Both the position numbers and the translations under genes were made by a program. The notes beneath the pieces were generated by a model. It did not search any database. It worked only from the letters and a program-made list of their open reading frames with translations, and was not told where the DNA came from. Below, one piece after another: positions 52,788 through 64,000 of a stretch of 64,000 nucleotides of DNA. How positions within the stretch are numbered: position 1 is the first letter of the stretch; every line of letters begins with the position of its first letter. Origin of the DNA: Miscanthus floridulus (lineage: Eukaryota > Streptophyta > Magnoliopsida > Poales > Poaceae); NCBI RefSeq assembly GCF_019320115.1, contig NC_089584.1, positions 58,338,852 through 58,402,851 on the forward strand. Reading direction: 5' to 3'.

Positions 52788-55414
52788 CATGATGCCTAAG
52801 AGGGGGGTGAATTAGGCAATTTAAAATTCTACTTCTAACTAAGGCCTCTATTTCCACCTAGTCAAAACCTATGCAAGAAAGTAATCGATCTAAATGTGCA
52901 ACTACGGTTTTGCTAGGTGTGTTGCTACCTCTACTGCAAAAGAGTTATGCTCCCTAGGTTCCAATCCTATTGACTAACCTATCAACTAAGCTAGGGATGT
53001 AAAGCACACAACCAAGGTAGCAAAGTAAATGAGGAAGGTAAAGATGAGGTAGAGATGCAAACTCCCATCGGTGACTCCAGTATTTTTACCAAGGTATTGA
53101 GAAGCGCTCAAGCTTCCCCCTAGTCCTTGTTGGATCCCCTCACAAGGGCCAAGCTCCCAGTTGGGAAACTCCATGGATAGACCCGAGCCTTCCCCACTAG
53201 CAAGTGGGTCTCTAGTGTGCCTTCCGGCAAGCCTCTCCCGGACCGCTCCCCATCATCTTCGCTATCAAGCTTCCACCCAAACCACCATAGGCCTTGTTCC
53301 CTTTGGTACATGGTGGTGGCCACACCACAAATGCAGTTGGTGTGGTCTTGCAAGACTACAAGCCCCTCCGATGTACGACAATGGTGCGCACAAGCACTGA
53401 GTGGTAAGAGGTGTGCAAACCTCACTAAACACTAGGCCTAAACCTAGAGCAATCACATATGAGCATGGTCTAACTAACCTAAGCACTTCACAAAGCACCT
53501 ACTCTAATCACCAAGTGATCTTTAAGCTCTATGCGTGTGGAGAGCACCAAAGTGGTGTAGCAACACCCTAGTATCCTTTCCTTGCCCCCTCACTTAAAAT
53601 GGCCAGTTGGGGCATGTATTTATAGCCGCCAAGTTGAAACTAGCCGTTGTGGCCAAGATCCTATTCTCTGTGAGGTCATCGAACAGGGCGGTGCCTAGCA
53701 TTGGATAGGGCGGTGACCGCCACGTGGACTAGCCATTGCTTCACCAACAAGCTGACTATTGGGGCACTATGCACAGGGTGATGCACCGCCACCCTAGGGG
53801 TGGTGACCAGGGCAGTGCCCAAGTCCCCAAGTTGCTGCTCTCTAGAATTTTAGGGTAGGGGCACCGCCACCCCCTGTCTGGTGCACCACCACCCCATGGC
53901 GGTGACTAGGGCGGTGCACACATTACTGTCCGGTGCCCCCTTGTTCTTCCAGTTGTAGCAGCCCTTCTTTGGTGGCACCGCCACCCCTAGGGCGGTGCCC
54001 ACTCAGCGACCGTTCGCTTTTGTTTCTTCGCGTGGCTTTGTTTAGGCTTCAAAATCTTCACATCTTGGACTCCTTGCTTCACTTCTAGGCTATCAACACC
54101 TCCTCCAATGTCTTCTTTTGAGTGTTGATCATTTTCCTTATGTTCCAAAGTTGATCCAAGTCCGTGTTGCATTCTATTGAACTATAAAATAAACCTAGTA
54201 AACACATTAGGCCAATTTAGTTGTGTTGATCATCAAACACCAAAATCCAAAGTAAATGGGTCTAGGGTCCATTTTCCTTACAATCTCCCCCTTTTTGGTG
54301 ATTGATGACAACACGACCAAAGCAAGCAAATAATAATAAATGCAGAATTTTAAAAACTATCTACTTTCTAGCATGCAATGCAAAGGCAAGTTTAAATGAT
54401 GCAAAAAGATATCACTTGTGAGAAACTTTGGAAACTTATCTTGCCCTTGCAAATGTCCCCAAATGGCATTATGGACTTAAGCCTCCCCCTTACTCCATAA
54501 TCCACTATTCTCCCTTTCTCAGACCATTACCACATGTAAATTATTATGATCATGCTTGCTTTTGGTCCTACAAATTCTCCCCCTTTGGAATCAAACACCG
54601 ACTTGGAAGACATTAGTAGCACAAGGTAGGGTCAAACTTTGTGATCCTTTGTATGGAGTGGAATATGTCACAAAATTTGACTCTAACATTACATAGACTA
54701 AACTTCCCCTAAATATATGCATACATATGATGGAGGATGTAGTATATGCATAAGTGGCAAATTAATGCTCAAGGGAGTTTAATCTATATAATGCATAGAG
54801 AAAGCATATAAATATCAAAGTGAAATCAACATGATGATATCGATTTAGAAATATCACATGTGGAAATCAATTTAATTTATACCACTTGCAATAGGTGGTA
54901 GATATTTGAAGTATGATGCTTAACTCCGGGGACTCTATTTTCCTTGCAATGAGACTACTACTGTAACACCGTTGGTGTTATGCCCTAAACAAACTACTAA
55001 ATCATGTCATGAGCATCATGTTTATGTAATAATGCATGTGATAGAAGATGTTGATAAATTTCTTGTAGCCTAAAATGACCCAAAAAAATGTTAAATGGGA
55101 ATTTATTCAATAACTCATGTTATGTCAAGTAGGGTGGAAAACCAATTTTTATTGAGTGAAAGTATTATAGAACATGTGTGTGACACCTAAATAAGGTTTG
55201 AAGTGCAAACTTTGTAGATGACAATGTAGCTCTTGCTGTAGAAAAATAATGTGACTAGCTAGTATTTCTAATGGCTTGGAAATGGAACTTGAAGTAAAAT
55301 TCATCTCAAGGCTTGGAAGAATTTTAAGTTTGAAAATAGTGTGACAATGCCATGTTGGTGAATTAATTTTGGAAAATTTAGTTAAAGGTTAATGCTATGT
55401 TTTTGCTCCTTATG
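52788..55414 (+). mobile_element. Maximus/SIRE-like Ty1/copia LTR region or solo LTR
   Basis: Non-coding 2.6-kb segment beginning ATGATGCCTAAGAGGGGGGTGAATTAGGC. It contains the phrases GCTTCCCCCTAGTCCTTGTTGGA, CCCTCACAAGGGCCAAGCTCCC and TCTCCCCCTTTTTGGTGATTGATGACAAC, all hallmarks of long Maximus/SIRE-clade LTRs of grasses. It carries several short inverted phrases such as CACCGCCACCCC/GGGCGGTG at 53690-54000. No gag or pol follows, since element C interrupts at 55415. Which end is terminal, and a target duplication, could not be shown. It sits within CACTA 2. Confidence 0.6.
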
Positions 55415-55885
55415 TGTCGACAGAATATCATCGACAGTCCTCCGAGGGGTATCCCACGAAGGTAGATTGATCGGTAGAGAAGCGTGAGATCAAGAACCAT
55501 AAGGCAACAGAGACACATGAGTTAGACAGGCTTAGGCTGTCAGTATGATGTAATACCCTACTCCTGTGGTATGTTGGTTTGTATTAGCTATCGTATGATA
55601 TCGCGTGAGTTTGGAGGGGGCCCCTGCCCGCCTTATATAGTATGGAGAGCAGGGTTACAAGTCGGTTAGATCTGAGAGATAACTAGAAAGTAATAACTGA
55701 TTATAGGAATCTTGGGATCATATATATCCTAACAGATCTCATAGTATCTTCAGGATATCTTCCTGGTGTCTTGCGAGAGGCACCGAGTAGAGTCGTGCCC
55801 CGTAAGGCTTCATCTTGTGGGCTAGGCCGCCTCTGGGGGCACAACCCATGTGGTCTACTGTGGGTATCCAGGGTCGTACCCCCCA
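55415..55885 (-). repeat. 3' LTR of element C
   Basis: Minus strand starts TGGGGGGTACGACCCTGG at 55885 and ends GTCGATGATATTCTGTCGACA at 55415. TATA box (minus strand CTATATAAGG) at 55632-55640. Directly upstream on the minus strand lies GCACTCGGGGACTAGCTA, the likely polypurine tract. Confidence 0.93.
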
Positions 55886-56660
55886 TAGCTAGTCCCCGAG
55901 TGCCTTGTACCCATTGTGCAACACCGTATTGAGCTTGTCCGAGCAGGTGCAAACAAAGCCGAACAGTCAAACTCATGATCCAACCACCATGATGAGTTGT
56001 CGAGCAGTTGTGAGCAGTTGTCGAGCAGCATAACCCAAGTACGGCTTGCCATAAGGTGTAAGGAGCTCAAGTTCAGAATCAAAAATTTCTTCACAGTGGA
56101 CCAAGTGTGCCCACTTAGAATCTGACCATGAGAAAAGGAGATAGTCTTCTCATACTTTAAGAGGTGTGGAGTCTTCCAGATTTAAGCAAACACACTCACC
56201 GCAAGGTGAAGTATGCCCACTTAGTCCCCGAGCCTAACAGTAGATGACGTAGTCATGTGGTGCTAGGGTCCAAAGTAGAAGAATAATAGAAGACCAGCCG
56301 AGCAGACAGTCAGTCCCTAGGTGTAGCCCCAAAAAGCACATTCACCACAAGGTAAAGTGTGCCCACTTAGTCCTTGAGCCTGACAATAGGTGACATGGTC
56401 ATGTGGTGCCAGGGTCAGAAACAATAGTCAACTTGTAGAAAACAGAATCGCAGAGAAATCACCAGAGTAACAGCTATACAATAGCAATTACTGAGCCAGG
56501 CTCAGGTACCAAATTGTGAAGATAAATCAGCGATACGAGCCGAGGTTGTGCAAAGGCCCAGGTAATGGCCCACCTTCAGTTATGGAGAATTTGGGGTGGC
56601 AGAAATCATGGGAATGATTCCCCAAAAACCCTAAAATGCGAAAAGGTGGGGAAAGTGCTT
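55886..56660. other. Element C: 3' non-coding region
   Basis: Read on the minus strand, this holds two copies of the module AGTGGGCACACTTCACCTTGCGGTGA (around 56215-56190 and 56370-56345), each with a nearby TGACGTAGTCATGTGG-type block, and GAGCAGTTG repeats at 55990-56030. It ends in the candidate promoter of the antisense gene. No gene seen. Confidence 0.65.
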
Positions 56661-56665
56661 TATAA
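56661..56665 (+). promoter_or_regulatory. Candidate TATA box of the antisense gene in element C
   Basis: GTGCTTTATAACTACG lies 131 bp upstream of the ATG at 56792. Element A has the matching GTGCTTTATAACTGTG at 50013-50009 on the opposite strand, about 125 bp before its start. Promoter activity is inferred from position and conservation. Confidence 0.5.
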
Positions 56666-56791
56666 CTACGCCGCCGCATCCCGCGTTCCCACCTTTGCCA
56701 CTTTGTCATTTCATCTTCCTCCTTAGCCCTCACATTTCTAGATTCGCATCCACACTTGCTTCCACCACCAAACCCTAATCAGATCTGAGAG

Positions 56792-59700
56792 ATGGCACCG
56801 AAGAAGGGAGCTGCCAAATCGAAGAAGACGAGCCCTAAGAAGGCGAGCGCCGAAGTCTGGCTTGACGAAGAGTTGGTGCCATCTCGAATAGGAGAAGCAA
56901 AGGTCAACAGATTGGTGGAAGCTAGCGTTCTTCCTAACCGCGCTACCGTCGGATGGTGGCCGGCCCTCGGTGAGCCCTTCCCAACACCTCATACCGATGA
57001 AGTGGTGGTATTCGAGGATTATTTTTGGCATGGGTTGGGATTTCCTATTCATCTATTCCTAAGGGATTTGCTGGAGCTTTGGGTGGTTAGTCTGTGTAAT
57101 CTCCACCCAAATACCATTTTACACATCTCTATCTTCATCCATTTCTATGAGGCATATCTCAGAATCCTTCCCCACTTCAACCTCTTCCATCACCTGTTCT
57201 GGCTGAAGAAGAGAGGCGGCGGTGGTTCCAAGGTGGTTGGTGGAGTGTACCTTCAGTTGCGTAATGGAATGGCGGGGAGTACCTTACTATGCCACTGAAC
57301 ACGTCACTAAAGAACTAGAACGCCAAGTGATTCTACATGAGGCAGAGCCACCTGACTGTCCGCTGCAGCACCGACCATATCCTAGAGAGCTAGAAGAGCT
57401 AGTCAGAGATGCCAAGCAGCACTAACATGGAGCAAGTAAGGGAGCTCCTTAACTTAATAAAGGGTGTGAAGACCAACGATGGATTGGTGGTGGTGAGCTT
57501 TATAGTGCGTCGCGTTCAGCCCTGTAAGGAGAGAGCCCACCTCACCTTTGAATTCAAGGGAGAGACTAATGGTACCCAGGAGAGGCCAGAGATGCTGTCG
57601 AGGGATGTTGTGGAGGAGCGGGCTATAGAGCTATTCACTCTGTTTGCCTCATTCAGTATGTTAGGGTATACGAAGCCCTTTAACTGCAATAATCTACCTT
57701 AGGTAAATATCTCAACTGTATGTTCTTGATGCTTGTTACCTTTTGTCATTTCCGAGCATTGGAATGATTCACTTATGTGAAGATCCACTCGTAGGATAGG
57801 ATGGTGTACTTCTTGGGCATGCCGAGGAGTGAATGGCTAAAGGGAGTAGATGCTTGGCCACCGCTGTAGCCAGAGGAGCAAACTGTCAGCTTCTCTTTAG
57901 AGAGTCCATCCCTAGTGTCAGAAAAAATCCAGGGGAAGAGGGCAGCAGCAGACGAGCTGGCCTAGAAGAAGAGAAAGACGACGATCGTTGCTCCCCTAAA
58001 ACTAGGCGACATCTCGCTTGGTGGCGACCAGACCACTCGAACGTGAAGGACTATGATGTTCGAGTGGTTGGATGATGATGAAATTCTGGTGGCTGCTCCA
58101 CCGAGCACTAAAACACCTCCACTCAATAGGTGCATAGAAGAACAATCGAAGGGAGGTGAAGAAGTCCCTGAGTAGCAGGCGAGGAGAGTCCCTACGTAGC
58201 AGGCGATGGAGGCCTCCACGGAGCAAGCAACGGGAGTCCCCGAGCAGCATGCGAAGGAAGTCCTAGAGCAATGGGTAGAACAGAGGTCAATGCTGGAGGA
58301 GGTAGCACCTCCACCCAAAGCATAGAAGTCAACCCCCACTACTGCGCCCGGGTGCTCGGGTAGGCATCACCGGTTCAAGAAATTGTACCGATAGAGCAAA
58401 CCGTAAGTATCCTTGCCTTGGAGTTACTTTGATATCGTTTTTTAACTTTTTTGGTGACTGCCAAGAAGATCTGATGTAGTGCAAAGCGTGTGGAGGATCT
58501 GGCCTCACCCGTCCAGACTATTGAGCAATCGAAGGCTAGTCTCGGAGCAGAAAAGGTGCCGGTAGACCCATGCCGGAGTCCCCAGTTGCTCGGCAGCCTA
58601 TGGAGGAGTCAACCGTAGCTACTGGCGGACTTGGCAGCAGTGAGAAGTTGGATTCCGGGTCAGCGATGGTGTTAGAGGTGATGGTGGAAACCGTCGGATC
58701 TTTAGGGGTAGAGGCTAGAGCTACCGATTCTACGCCAGCGTTAGGCGCGGAGGGGCCTATGGTGCCGACGGAGTAGATGGCACTGCCTGAGGCATTGGAG
58801 GGTGTGGTCGTACATGCTATCCGACCAGCAAGCCCCTAGGTAGTGCCTCTAGCTACAGCGGAGGAGGATGAGGTGGAAGAGATCGAGCATGATGAACCTT
58901 GACCTCAATCTATCTGAATCCTCCGCAAGCGTGGTGATGAGGTGGTGGTTGTTGAGGAGGAGGACACCACTAGGGAGATGAGGAGACTGAAGTCTGCCCT
59001 TGGCGAGGTGATGAAACAAATCAAGGTTAGTACCGCATCAGGAGTGCTTGTCTTTGACGTTGTAGATTGAAATTCATCATTATCATTATGCATTTGTAGG
59101 GAATAACTCAGACTGCCGAGTAGCAGCACCAGCTGATAAAGAGGATGGAGCCCCTCACTGAGGAGAATGAAAAACTCAAGGCGGCGATGAACCTCATAGA
59201 GAGAAACATCCAGAAGGCCCAGCGCGAGCGAGACCTTGTAGAGTCCAACACGTGGGACCTAGAGTACCAGAAGGGCATCCTATCCGAGTGGCTGGCAACC
59301 GCATCCGAGTAGCTGCCAAGCAAGTCCGAGCAGCTGGCCACTATCTCCAAGCAGCTGATGGGTGCTTCTGAACAGTTGGAGTAGCTGCGGAAAGTCTCTG
59401 AGTAGAAGAAAGGTATGTCATATCGACGAATGTGCTTTGTATTGCTAAATAGCTATATCTTTGGTGATGAATGTTGTGCTTGTAGAGCAAGATGCGGAGC
59501 TCGCCTAGCTATGCTAGGCCCTCGAACAACTCTGAGAGGAGAAGGCGAAGAAGTCAGAGCGAGCAGACAAACTGGATGAGGAGCTGAAAGGTGAATACCT
59601 CCTGGTCAGAGTTACTGTTGAAGTAGTTTCCTTGTATGATGGAACATTGTAATGCTTGTAGGCTGCCATCATAAATCCAAGGCATAGTTTGATGTGCTGG

Positions 59701-60089
59701 TGCAGGAGGCCAGGACCCAAAGGGATAACTTCGATGCTGTAGTCGCCATAGTTAAACCGGTGCTCAACTACGTCGACCTAGAACTAGCTCCTTAGCTCGA
59801 TAGCAGGCGACAACATTCGAACACCATCACCTAGAGGTGCAAGGCAGCATGGGAGAACTTCAAGAGCTTCAACCGCGATGCCATTATTACTACCGCTGCT
59901 CACACCCTTGCTGTGGTTCAGTCCCACTATCCAACCATTGACCTTCAGGCGATACGGGCTGGATTTGCTAAAGGGCTGAGCAAGGCAAAAACCTAGCAAC
60001 TGGAGGATGAGGTCGAGGACGTGGTGAAAAAGCTGGCCGGCGACATCGACCTATGTGGTGAGATGAGCGGTGATGGTGAAGCTTGGTAA
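56792..60089 (+). pseudogene. Antisense spliced gene of element C, six exons (PF04195-like, coiled coil)
   Basis: Best copy. Exons: 56792-57702, 57797-58402, 58480-59025, 59100-59412, 59486-59590, 59662-60089; donors GTAAAT, GTAAGT, GTTAGT, GTATGT, GTGAAT and acceptors all TAG. Exon 1 starts MAPKKGAAKSKKTSPKK, then EELVPSRIGEAKVNRLVEASVLP, GEPFPTPHTDEVVVFEDYFWHGLGFP, LCNLHPNTILHISIFIHFYEAYL and LFHHLFWLKKRG; a frame change follows near 57275. Exon 2 has KKRKTTIVAPLK and an EWLDDDE acidic patch. Exons 4-5 are heptad-like (MEPLTEENEKLKAAMNLIERN, EEKAKKSERADKLDEELK). Exon 6 ends GDIDLCGEMSGDGEAW. Stops are mostly TAG. Lies opposite to pol. Predicted nuclear, DNA- or RNA-associated, role unknown; this protein class is annotated as 'putative gypsy type transposon'. 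Confidence 0.78.
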
Positions 60090-61010
60090 TCTGCTCGGAG
60101 ATTATCATCTATAATATCTAGACAGTGTAGTTAGAACGCGCAAAAGTGCAAAAAACATTTATGTATGTGTATAAATGTTACAAGGTGCATGTGTATGCAC
60201 TTTGTTGGCATTTCGGTGAAAAAAATCTTCATAGTTTTAACCATATCGCAATTATACGTAGTATAAGTAGCGTACGAGTAGTTAGCTCGCTACTGAGCCC
60301 TATGGCCTCGGCTAGCCCACAGTCCATAATGTCAAGCATAGAGCCCGTGCACGTGTAGGAGTTGTAGGTGTGACCAAGGAACCATAGCCGACCACCCATA
60401 ACGTAGAGCGCAGAGCCCGTAGCACGTGTAGGGAGAGATCGGAGAGTGGGTCTTCTCCATAGAGCGTAGAGCGGAACATCTGCTGCTCAGCATTTGGCAA
60501 AATAACTTGGAGATAAACGTAGTATAAGTGGCGTCCGAGCAATTAGTTCTTTACTGAGCTCTCGGCCTTAGCTAGCCCATAGTCCATAACATCGAGCATG
60601 GAGCCAATGGACGTGTAGGAGGAACAGGCATGACCAAGGAATCATAGCCGACCACCCATAACACAGAGCGCGGAGCCCATGGCATGTGTAGGGAGAGATC
60701 AAAGACTAGGTCTTCTCCGAAGAAAACAGAATAGAACATATGCTGCTCGTTGATCGGTGAAATATCTTGGAGATTTGGAGCAAAATGTTCGGTGATTTGG
60801 AGAAAACATGTTCGGCGATTTGGAGAAACTCGTTCGGCGAAAACGTGGTCAGCCTAGTTTTAGCGATTTCATATTGGAGTTCGTTATGGAGTAGCTGAAG
60901 GCTCGGTGACCGTAAGTGTAGATTAAACCATAATGGAGAAATAATGGAGACAAATTATGGAGACCAAAACTTTATTCATCATGAAGTGGAGAGTATATAT
61001 CTGGAGTGTT
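60090..61010. other. Element C: spacer between antisense gene and pol
   Basis: Non-coding, matches 45728-46580 of element A in reverse. Two diverged copies of the block with CACGTGTAGGAGGAAC, GACCACCCATAAC and GTAGGGAGAGATC (about 60280-60520 and 60530-60760), followed by GGTGATTTGGAGAAAA repeats at 60770-60835. CACGTG occurs at 60351 and 60424. No gene seen. Confidence 0.6.
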
Positions 61011-64000
61011 TCAAGGATAGAAACGTATAAGGTGCTCGATGTGCCATGAATTGGGGACATCGATTCCATCTAAGTCACATAGGCGATAACACTCTAGTCG
61101 GGTAACCACTTTGACAAGGTAAGGCCCTTCCCATGGGGAGGAGAGCTTGTGCATCCCTTTGGTTTTTTGTTTCCTGCGGAGAACAAGGTCGCCAATAGCA
61201 AATGAACGACCTTTGATGTTGCAGTTGTAGTACCTCCGCAAGCCTTCTAGATACTTGGCTATGCAGACACAAGTGATTAGGCGTTCTTCCTTGGCCCTAT
61301 CGATGTCCTCTATCCGAACAGCTACGGCTTACTCTTCATCATAATTTTCCACCCTAGGTGCTTGAAAGGCAATATCCGCTGGTAGTATGGCTTCTAAGCC
61401 GTAGACCAAGAAATATGGAGACACACCGGTGCTGCGACTAGCTTGAGTGCATAGTCCCTAGACTATAGCTGGTAGCTCCTTGTGCCATCTGCCCAGATGC
61501 TTTTCTTCTTTCTAATATAGCCTCTTTTTGAGAGCATCAAGGATCATGCCATTCGCCCGTTTGACCTGGCCGTTGGCTCTAGGATGGGCAACAGAGACGT
61601 ACTTGACAGAGATGCATCGGTCTTCGCAGAAGTCCCAAAAGTGATGGCTATTAAACATAGTTCCAAGGTCAGTGATGATGCTGTTTGGGAGACCGAATCT
61701 GTGGATGATATCTTCGAAGAGCTCGACTGCTTTCTTTGCAGTAGCCAAGACGAGTGGTTTATACTCAATCCACTTGGAGAACTTGTCAATGGCGACGTAA
61801 ACATACCAGAAGCCACCTGGCGCTGGCTTGAAAGGCCCAAACATATCCAGTCCCCAGCATGCAAAGGGCTAGGAAGCTAGGATGGTCTGCAGCTCTTGTG
61901 CCAGCATGTGTATTTGCTTGGTGAAAAATTTGCATCCTTCACAACATCGGATGAGGTCTTCTGAATTGGAGATGGCCGTGGGCCAGTAAAAACTAGCTCG
62001 GAAAGCTTTGTTGACTAGTGTTCTTGAGGCCGCATGGTTGTCGCAGGAACCAGAGTGAATTTTGAGAAGTAGCTTCACTCCGTCTTCTTGGGTGATGCAT
62101 TTTTGTAGTATCCCTTCCTTGGCACTTTTCCTCATCAAGTTGCCGTCCACCAGCATGTAATGCTTGCTTCGACAAATTAGGCATTTGGTTTCAGTCTTAT
62201 TGGCGGGTACTTCAGTGCTAGAGAGGTACTTGATGAACTGTTCCCTCCAATCGACGGCCGGTGAAAGTACCATAAGTACCAACTGCATGGTGGGAGGAAC
62301 TTCCCGAATTTCCTTGTCTTCCTTAATGGATGGCGCCATAAGATCTTGAACGAAGACCCCTAGTAGAATCACGGCGCAAGAGGAGCCTAACTTGGATAAG
62401 TGGTTGGCAAGCTAATTTTGATCGCGTACCACATGGTGGTACTCGATACCATAGAATTTCCCTTCAAGCTTCCTAATTTTGGTGCAATATGCATCCATCT
62501 TCTCGCTAGAGCAAGACTAGTCTTTATTGAGCTAGTTTATGACTAGCGCAGAGTCCCCTATACCATGATGCAATTAACACCAAGCTCTACGGCTATACAG
62601 AGTCCATGGAGACATGCTTCATATTCAGTGACATTGTTGGAGGCCGAAAAGTGTATCCGAAGAATGTATTGGAGCTTATCCTTGGTCGGCGTAATGAATA
62701 GAATACCCACACTAGCACTGTTGATGTTAAGGGCACCATTGAAGTACATCACCCAGTGCTCATGGTAGGTGGCAATGATGGGCTCTTAGATCTCGGTCCA
62801 CTTGGTGATGAAATCAGCAAGCGCCTGAGACTTGATGGTAGGCCTGCTTCTGAATTCGATGGAGTAAGTGTCTAGCCCGATAGCCCACTTGATGATATGG
62901 CTATTGGCCTCCTTGTTGCGTAGGATGTCCCCCAGGGGGAACTCAGTGACCACGGTGATCTTGTAATACTTGAAGTAGTGATGGAGTTTGCATGAAGTAA
63001 TTAGGATAGCGTCTAGCAGCTTCTAGACCTGAGGGTAACGAGTCTTGGGCTCGTTAAGAACCTCGCTGATGAAATATACTAGATGTTGCACCTTATAGGC
63101 ATGCCCAGCCTCCTCACGTTCGACCACAATGGCTGTGCTGATGACATGAGAAGTAGCAGCAATGTAGATAAGGAGAGTTTTGTCTGGCCGTGGCGCCGTC
63201 ATGATCGGTGGCTTTGTTAGGAACAACTTGAGCTACTCGAAGGTTGTGTCTGCCTCCTCCGACCAGGAAAAGCGCTCAGAAGCCTTGAGGAGTTTGAAGA
63301 ACGGTAGCCCTTTTTCGTCGAGGCATGATATAAAGCGGCTCAAAACAGCCATGCAGCCTGTAAGCTTTTGTATATCCTTGATGCATGTTGGCCATTTCAT
63401 GTTGGTGATGGCGGAGACCTTGCCAAGATTGGGCTCAATGCCTCGTGAACTAACAATGTAGCCCAGGAGTATACTAGATGGAACTCCAAAGATGCATTTT
63501 GAAGGGTTTAGCTTCCATCAGTACCTTTTAAGGTTGGTGAACATTTCTTCAAGGTCGGCGATAAGATCATCGGTGGTCTTGGACTTGACGACCACATTGT
63601 TGATGTAAGCTTCAATGTTGCGGCTGATCTGTTGATCGAGGCACATCTGAATAGCCCTTTGATAAGTCACCCCGGTGTTCTTGAGTCCAAAGGGCATGAT
63701 GAACAACGTCTTGATCTAGTCTTCTTCCTTGAGGGAGATCGGTGATAACCAGAGTAATAGTCAAGGAAGGAGAGCAATTTGCAGCTGGCGGTGGAGTCTA
63801 CAACCCCGTCTATCCGAAGCAAACCGAAGGGGTCTTTAGGGTAGTGTTTGTTAAGATCAGTGTAATCAACGCACATTCTCCATTCTTTATTCTTTTTTCG
63901 AACGAGAACCAGGTTTGCTAACCACTCAAGATGATACACTTCTTTTATAAATTCGATAGCTAAGAGCCATTTTATTTCTACCCTAATAGCCTCCTTCTTG
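61011..64000 (-). pseudogene. pol of element C: RT, RNase H, integrase (5' end outside the window)
   Basis: Read from 64000 downwards. RT: FIKEVYHLEWLANLVLVRKKNKEWRMCVDYTDLNKHYPKDPFGL at about 63960-63830, a TAG at 63718-63716, FIMPFGLKNTGVTYQRAI and the box YINN (63607-63596), so both catalytic Asp are Asn. RNase H: MMYFNGALNINSASVG (62752), NVTEYEACLHGLCIAVEL. Integrase: zinc-binding IHSGSCDNHAASRTLVNKAF and CCEGCKFFTKQ (62070-61930), MFGPFKPAPGGFWYVYVAIDKFSKWIEY (61844), SIITDLGTMFNSHHFWDF and GQVKRANG, with Lys for the catalytic Glu at 61562-61560. Ends WHIEHLIRFYP at 61011. TAG stops at 62534, 62519 and 61871 coincide with sites in A or B. Confidence 0.87.

Larger units (their letters stand above)
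55415..64000 (-). mobile_element. Tat-lineage Ty3/gypsy LTR element C, minus strand, runs off the window
   Basis: Same family as element A in inverted orientation: 3' LTR 55415-55885, 3' non-coding region, antisense gene (plus strand, 56792-60089), spacer, then pol reading leftwards from the window edge to 61011. The window ends in RT upstream of LANPVLVRKKN, so gag, protease and the 5' LTR lie to the right. Compared with A it has an intact start codon and intact splice sites in the antisense gene, but its RT box is YINN and its integrase Glu is Lys. Inserted in the copia-like segment; left flank TTATG. Confidence 0.9.

Noticed and set aside
1..64000. Bacterial, organellar or viral origin, or a defence-type gene cluster
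   Set aside because: Plant transposons, spliced genes and absence of operons, ribosome-binding sites or phage-type modules argue for plant nuclear heterochromatin.

Overview
The window is repeat-rich nuclear DNA from a grass, most likely a panicoid/andropogonoid species such as sugarcane, Miscanthus or sorghum. That placement is inferred from the mix: CACTA elements with CCTTTAGTCCCGG-type subterminal palindromes, GGCCTTGTTTAG-type MITEs, Tat-lineage Ty3/gypsy elements carrying a spliced antisense gene, a Maximus/SIRE-like copia segment, and one host gene of the plant DUF6598 family. There are no rRNA or tRNA genes, no operons and no CRISPR. Every protein-coding unit shows at least one lesion.

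Layout. 1-5870: left-truncated CACTA element on the minus strand. It holds Tnp2 transposase, a GRF zinc-finger/membrane-segment accessory gene, a 347-bp tandem array whose units contain a hairpin, an (AT)n tract, subterminal palindromes and a TIR at about 5870. 5871-7603: anonymous GC-rich DNA, a degenerate ATGTTGCAA repeat tract and a MITE. 7948-12019: a broken DUF6598 gene with a 2.1-kb LINE-like retroposon (14-bp target duplication) in its last intron and a second MITE inserted exactly at its stop codon. 12610-21584: a complete LTR element 'D' with target duplication ATACT. It has a gag remnant and an antisense gene but no pol, so it is a large non-autonomous Tat-like element. 21590-23630: intergenic DNA with a possible Helitron 3' end and a possible copia LTR piece.

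23631 to the right edge is a nested stack. A second CACTA element (plus strand, Tnp2 at 24319-25958 and 51492-52787) is split by Tat element 'A' (25959-51491). Element A is itself split in its reverse transcriptase by Tat element 'B' (29704-42696, target duplication GGCTC/AGCTC). After the CACTA fragment come a Maximus/SIRE-like copia segment (52788-55414) and Tat element 'C' on the minus strand (55415 to beyond 64000). C belongs to the same family as A.

The most interesting theme is the antisense gene between pol and the 3' LTR in A, B, C and D. It has six conserved exons (best seen in C), a TATA-like box 125-180 bp upstream of its ATG, a plant-transposon domain of the PF04195 type, KKRK/KRRR nuclear-localisation-like motifs beside an acidic patch, and C-terminal coiled coils. 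Antisense ORFs are known in the Tat clade (e.g. Grande), but their job is not. A second theme is that A and C share identical amber stops and the same catalytic-site losses (RT YxDN, integrase Glu to Lys), which suggests spread of an already defective lineage in trans. A third is that the polypurine-like motif GCTCGGGGACT is repeated many times through the 3' non-coding regions, next to a conserved inverted-repeat module with a TGACGT core.
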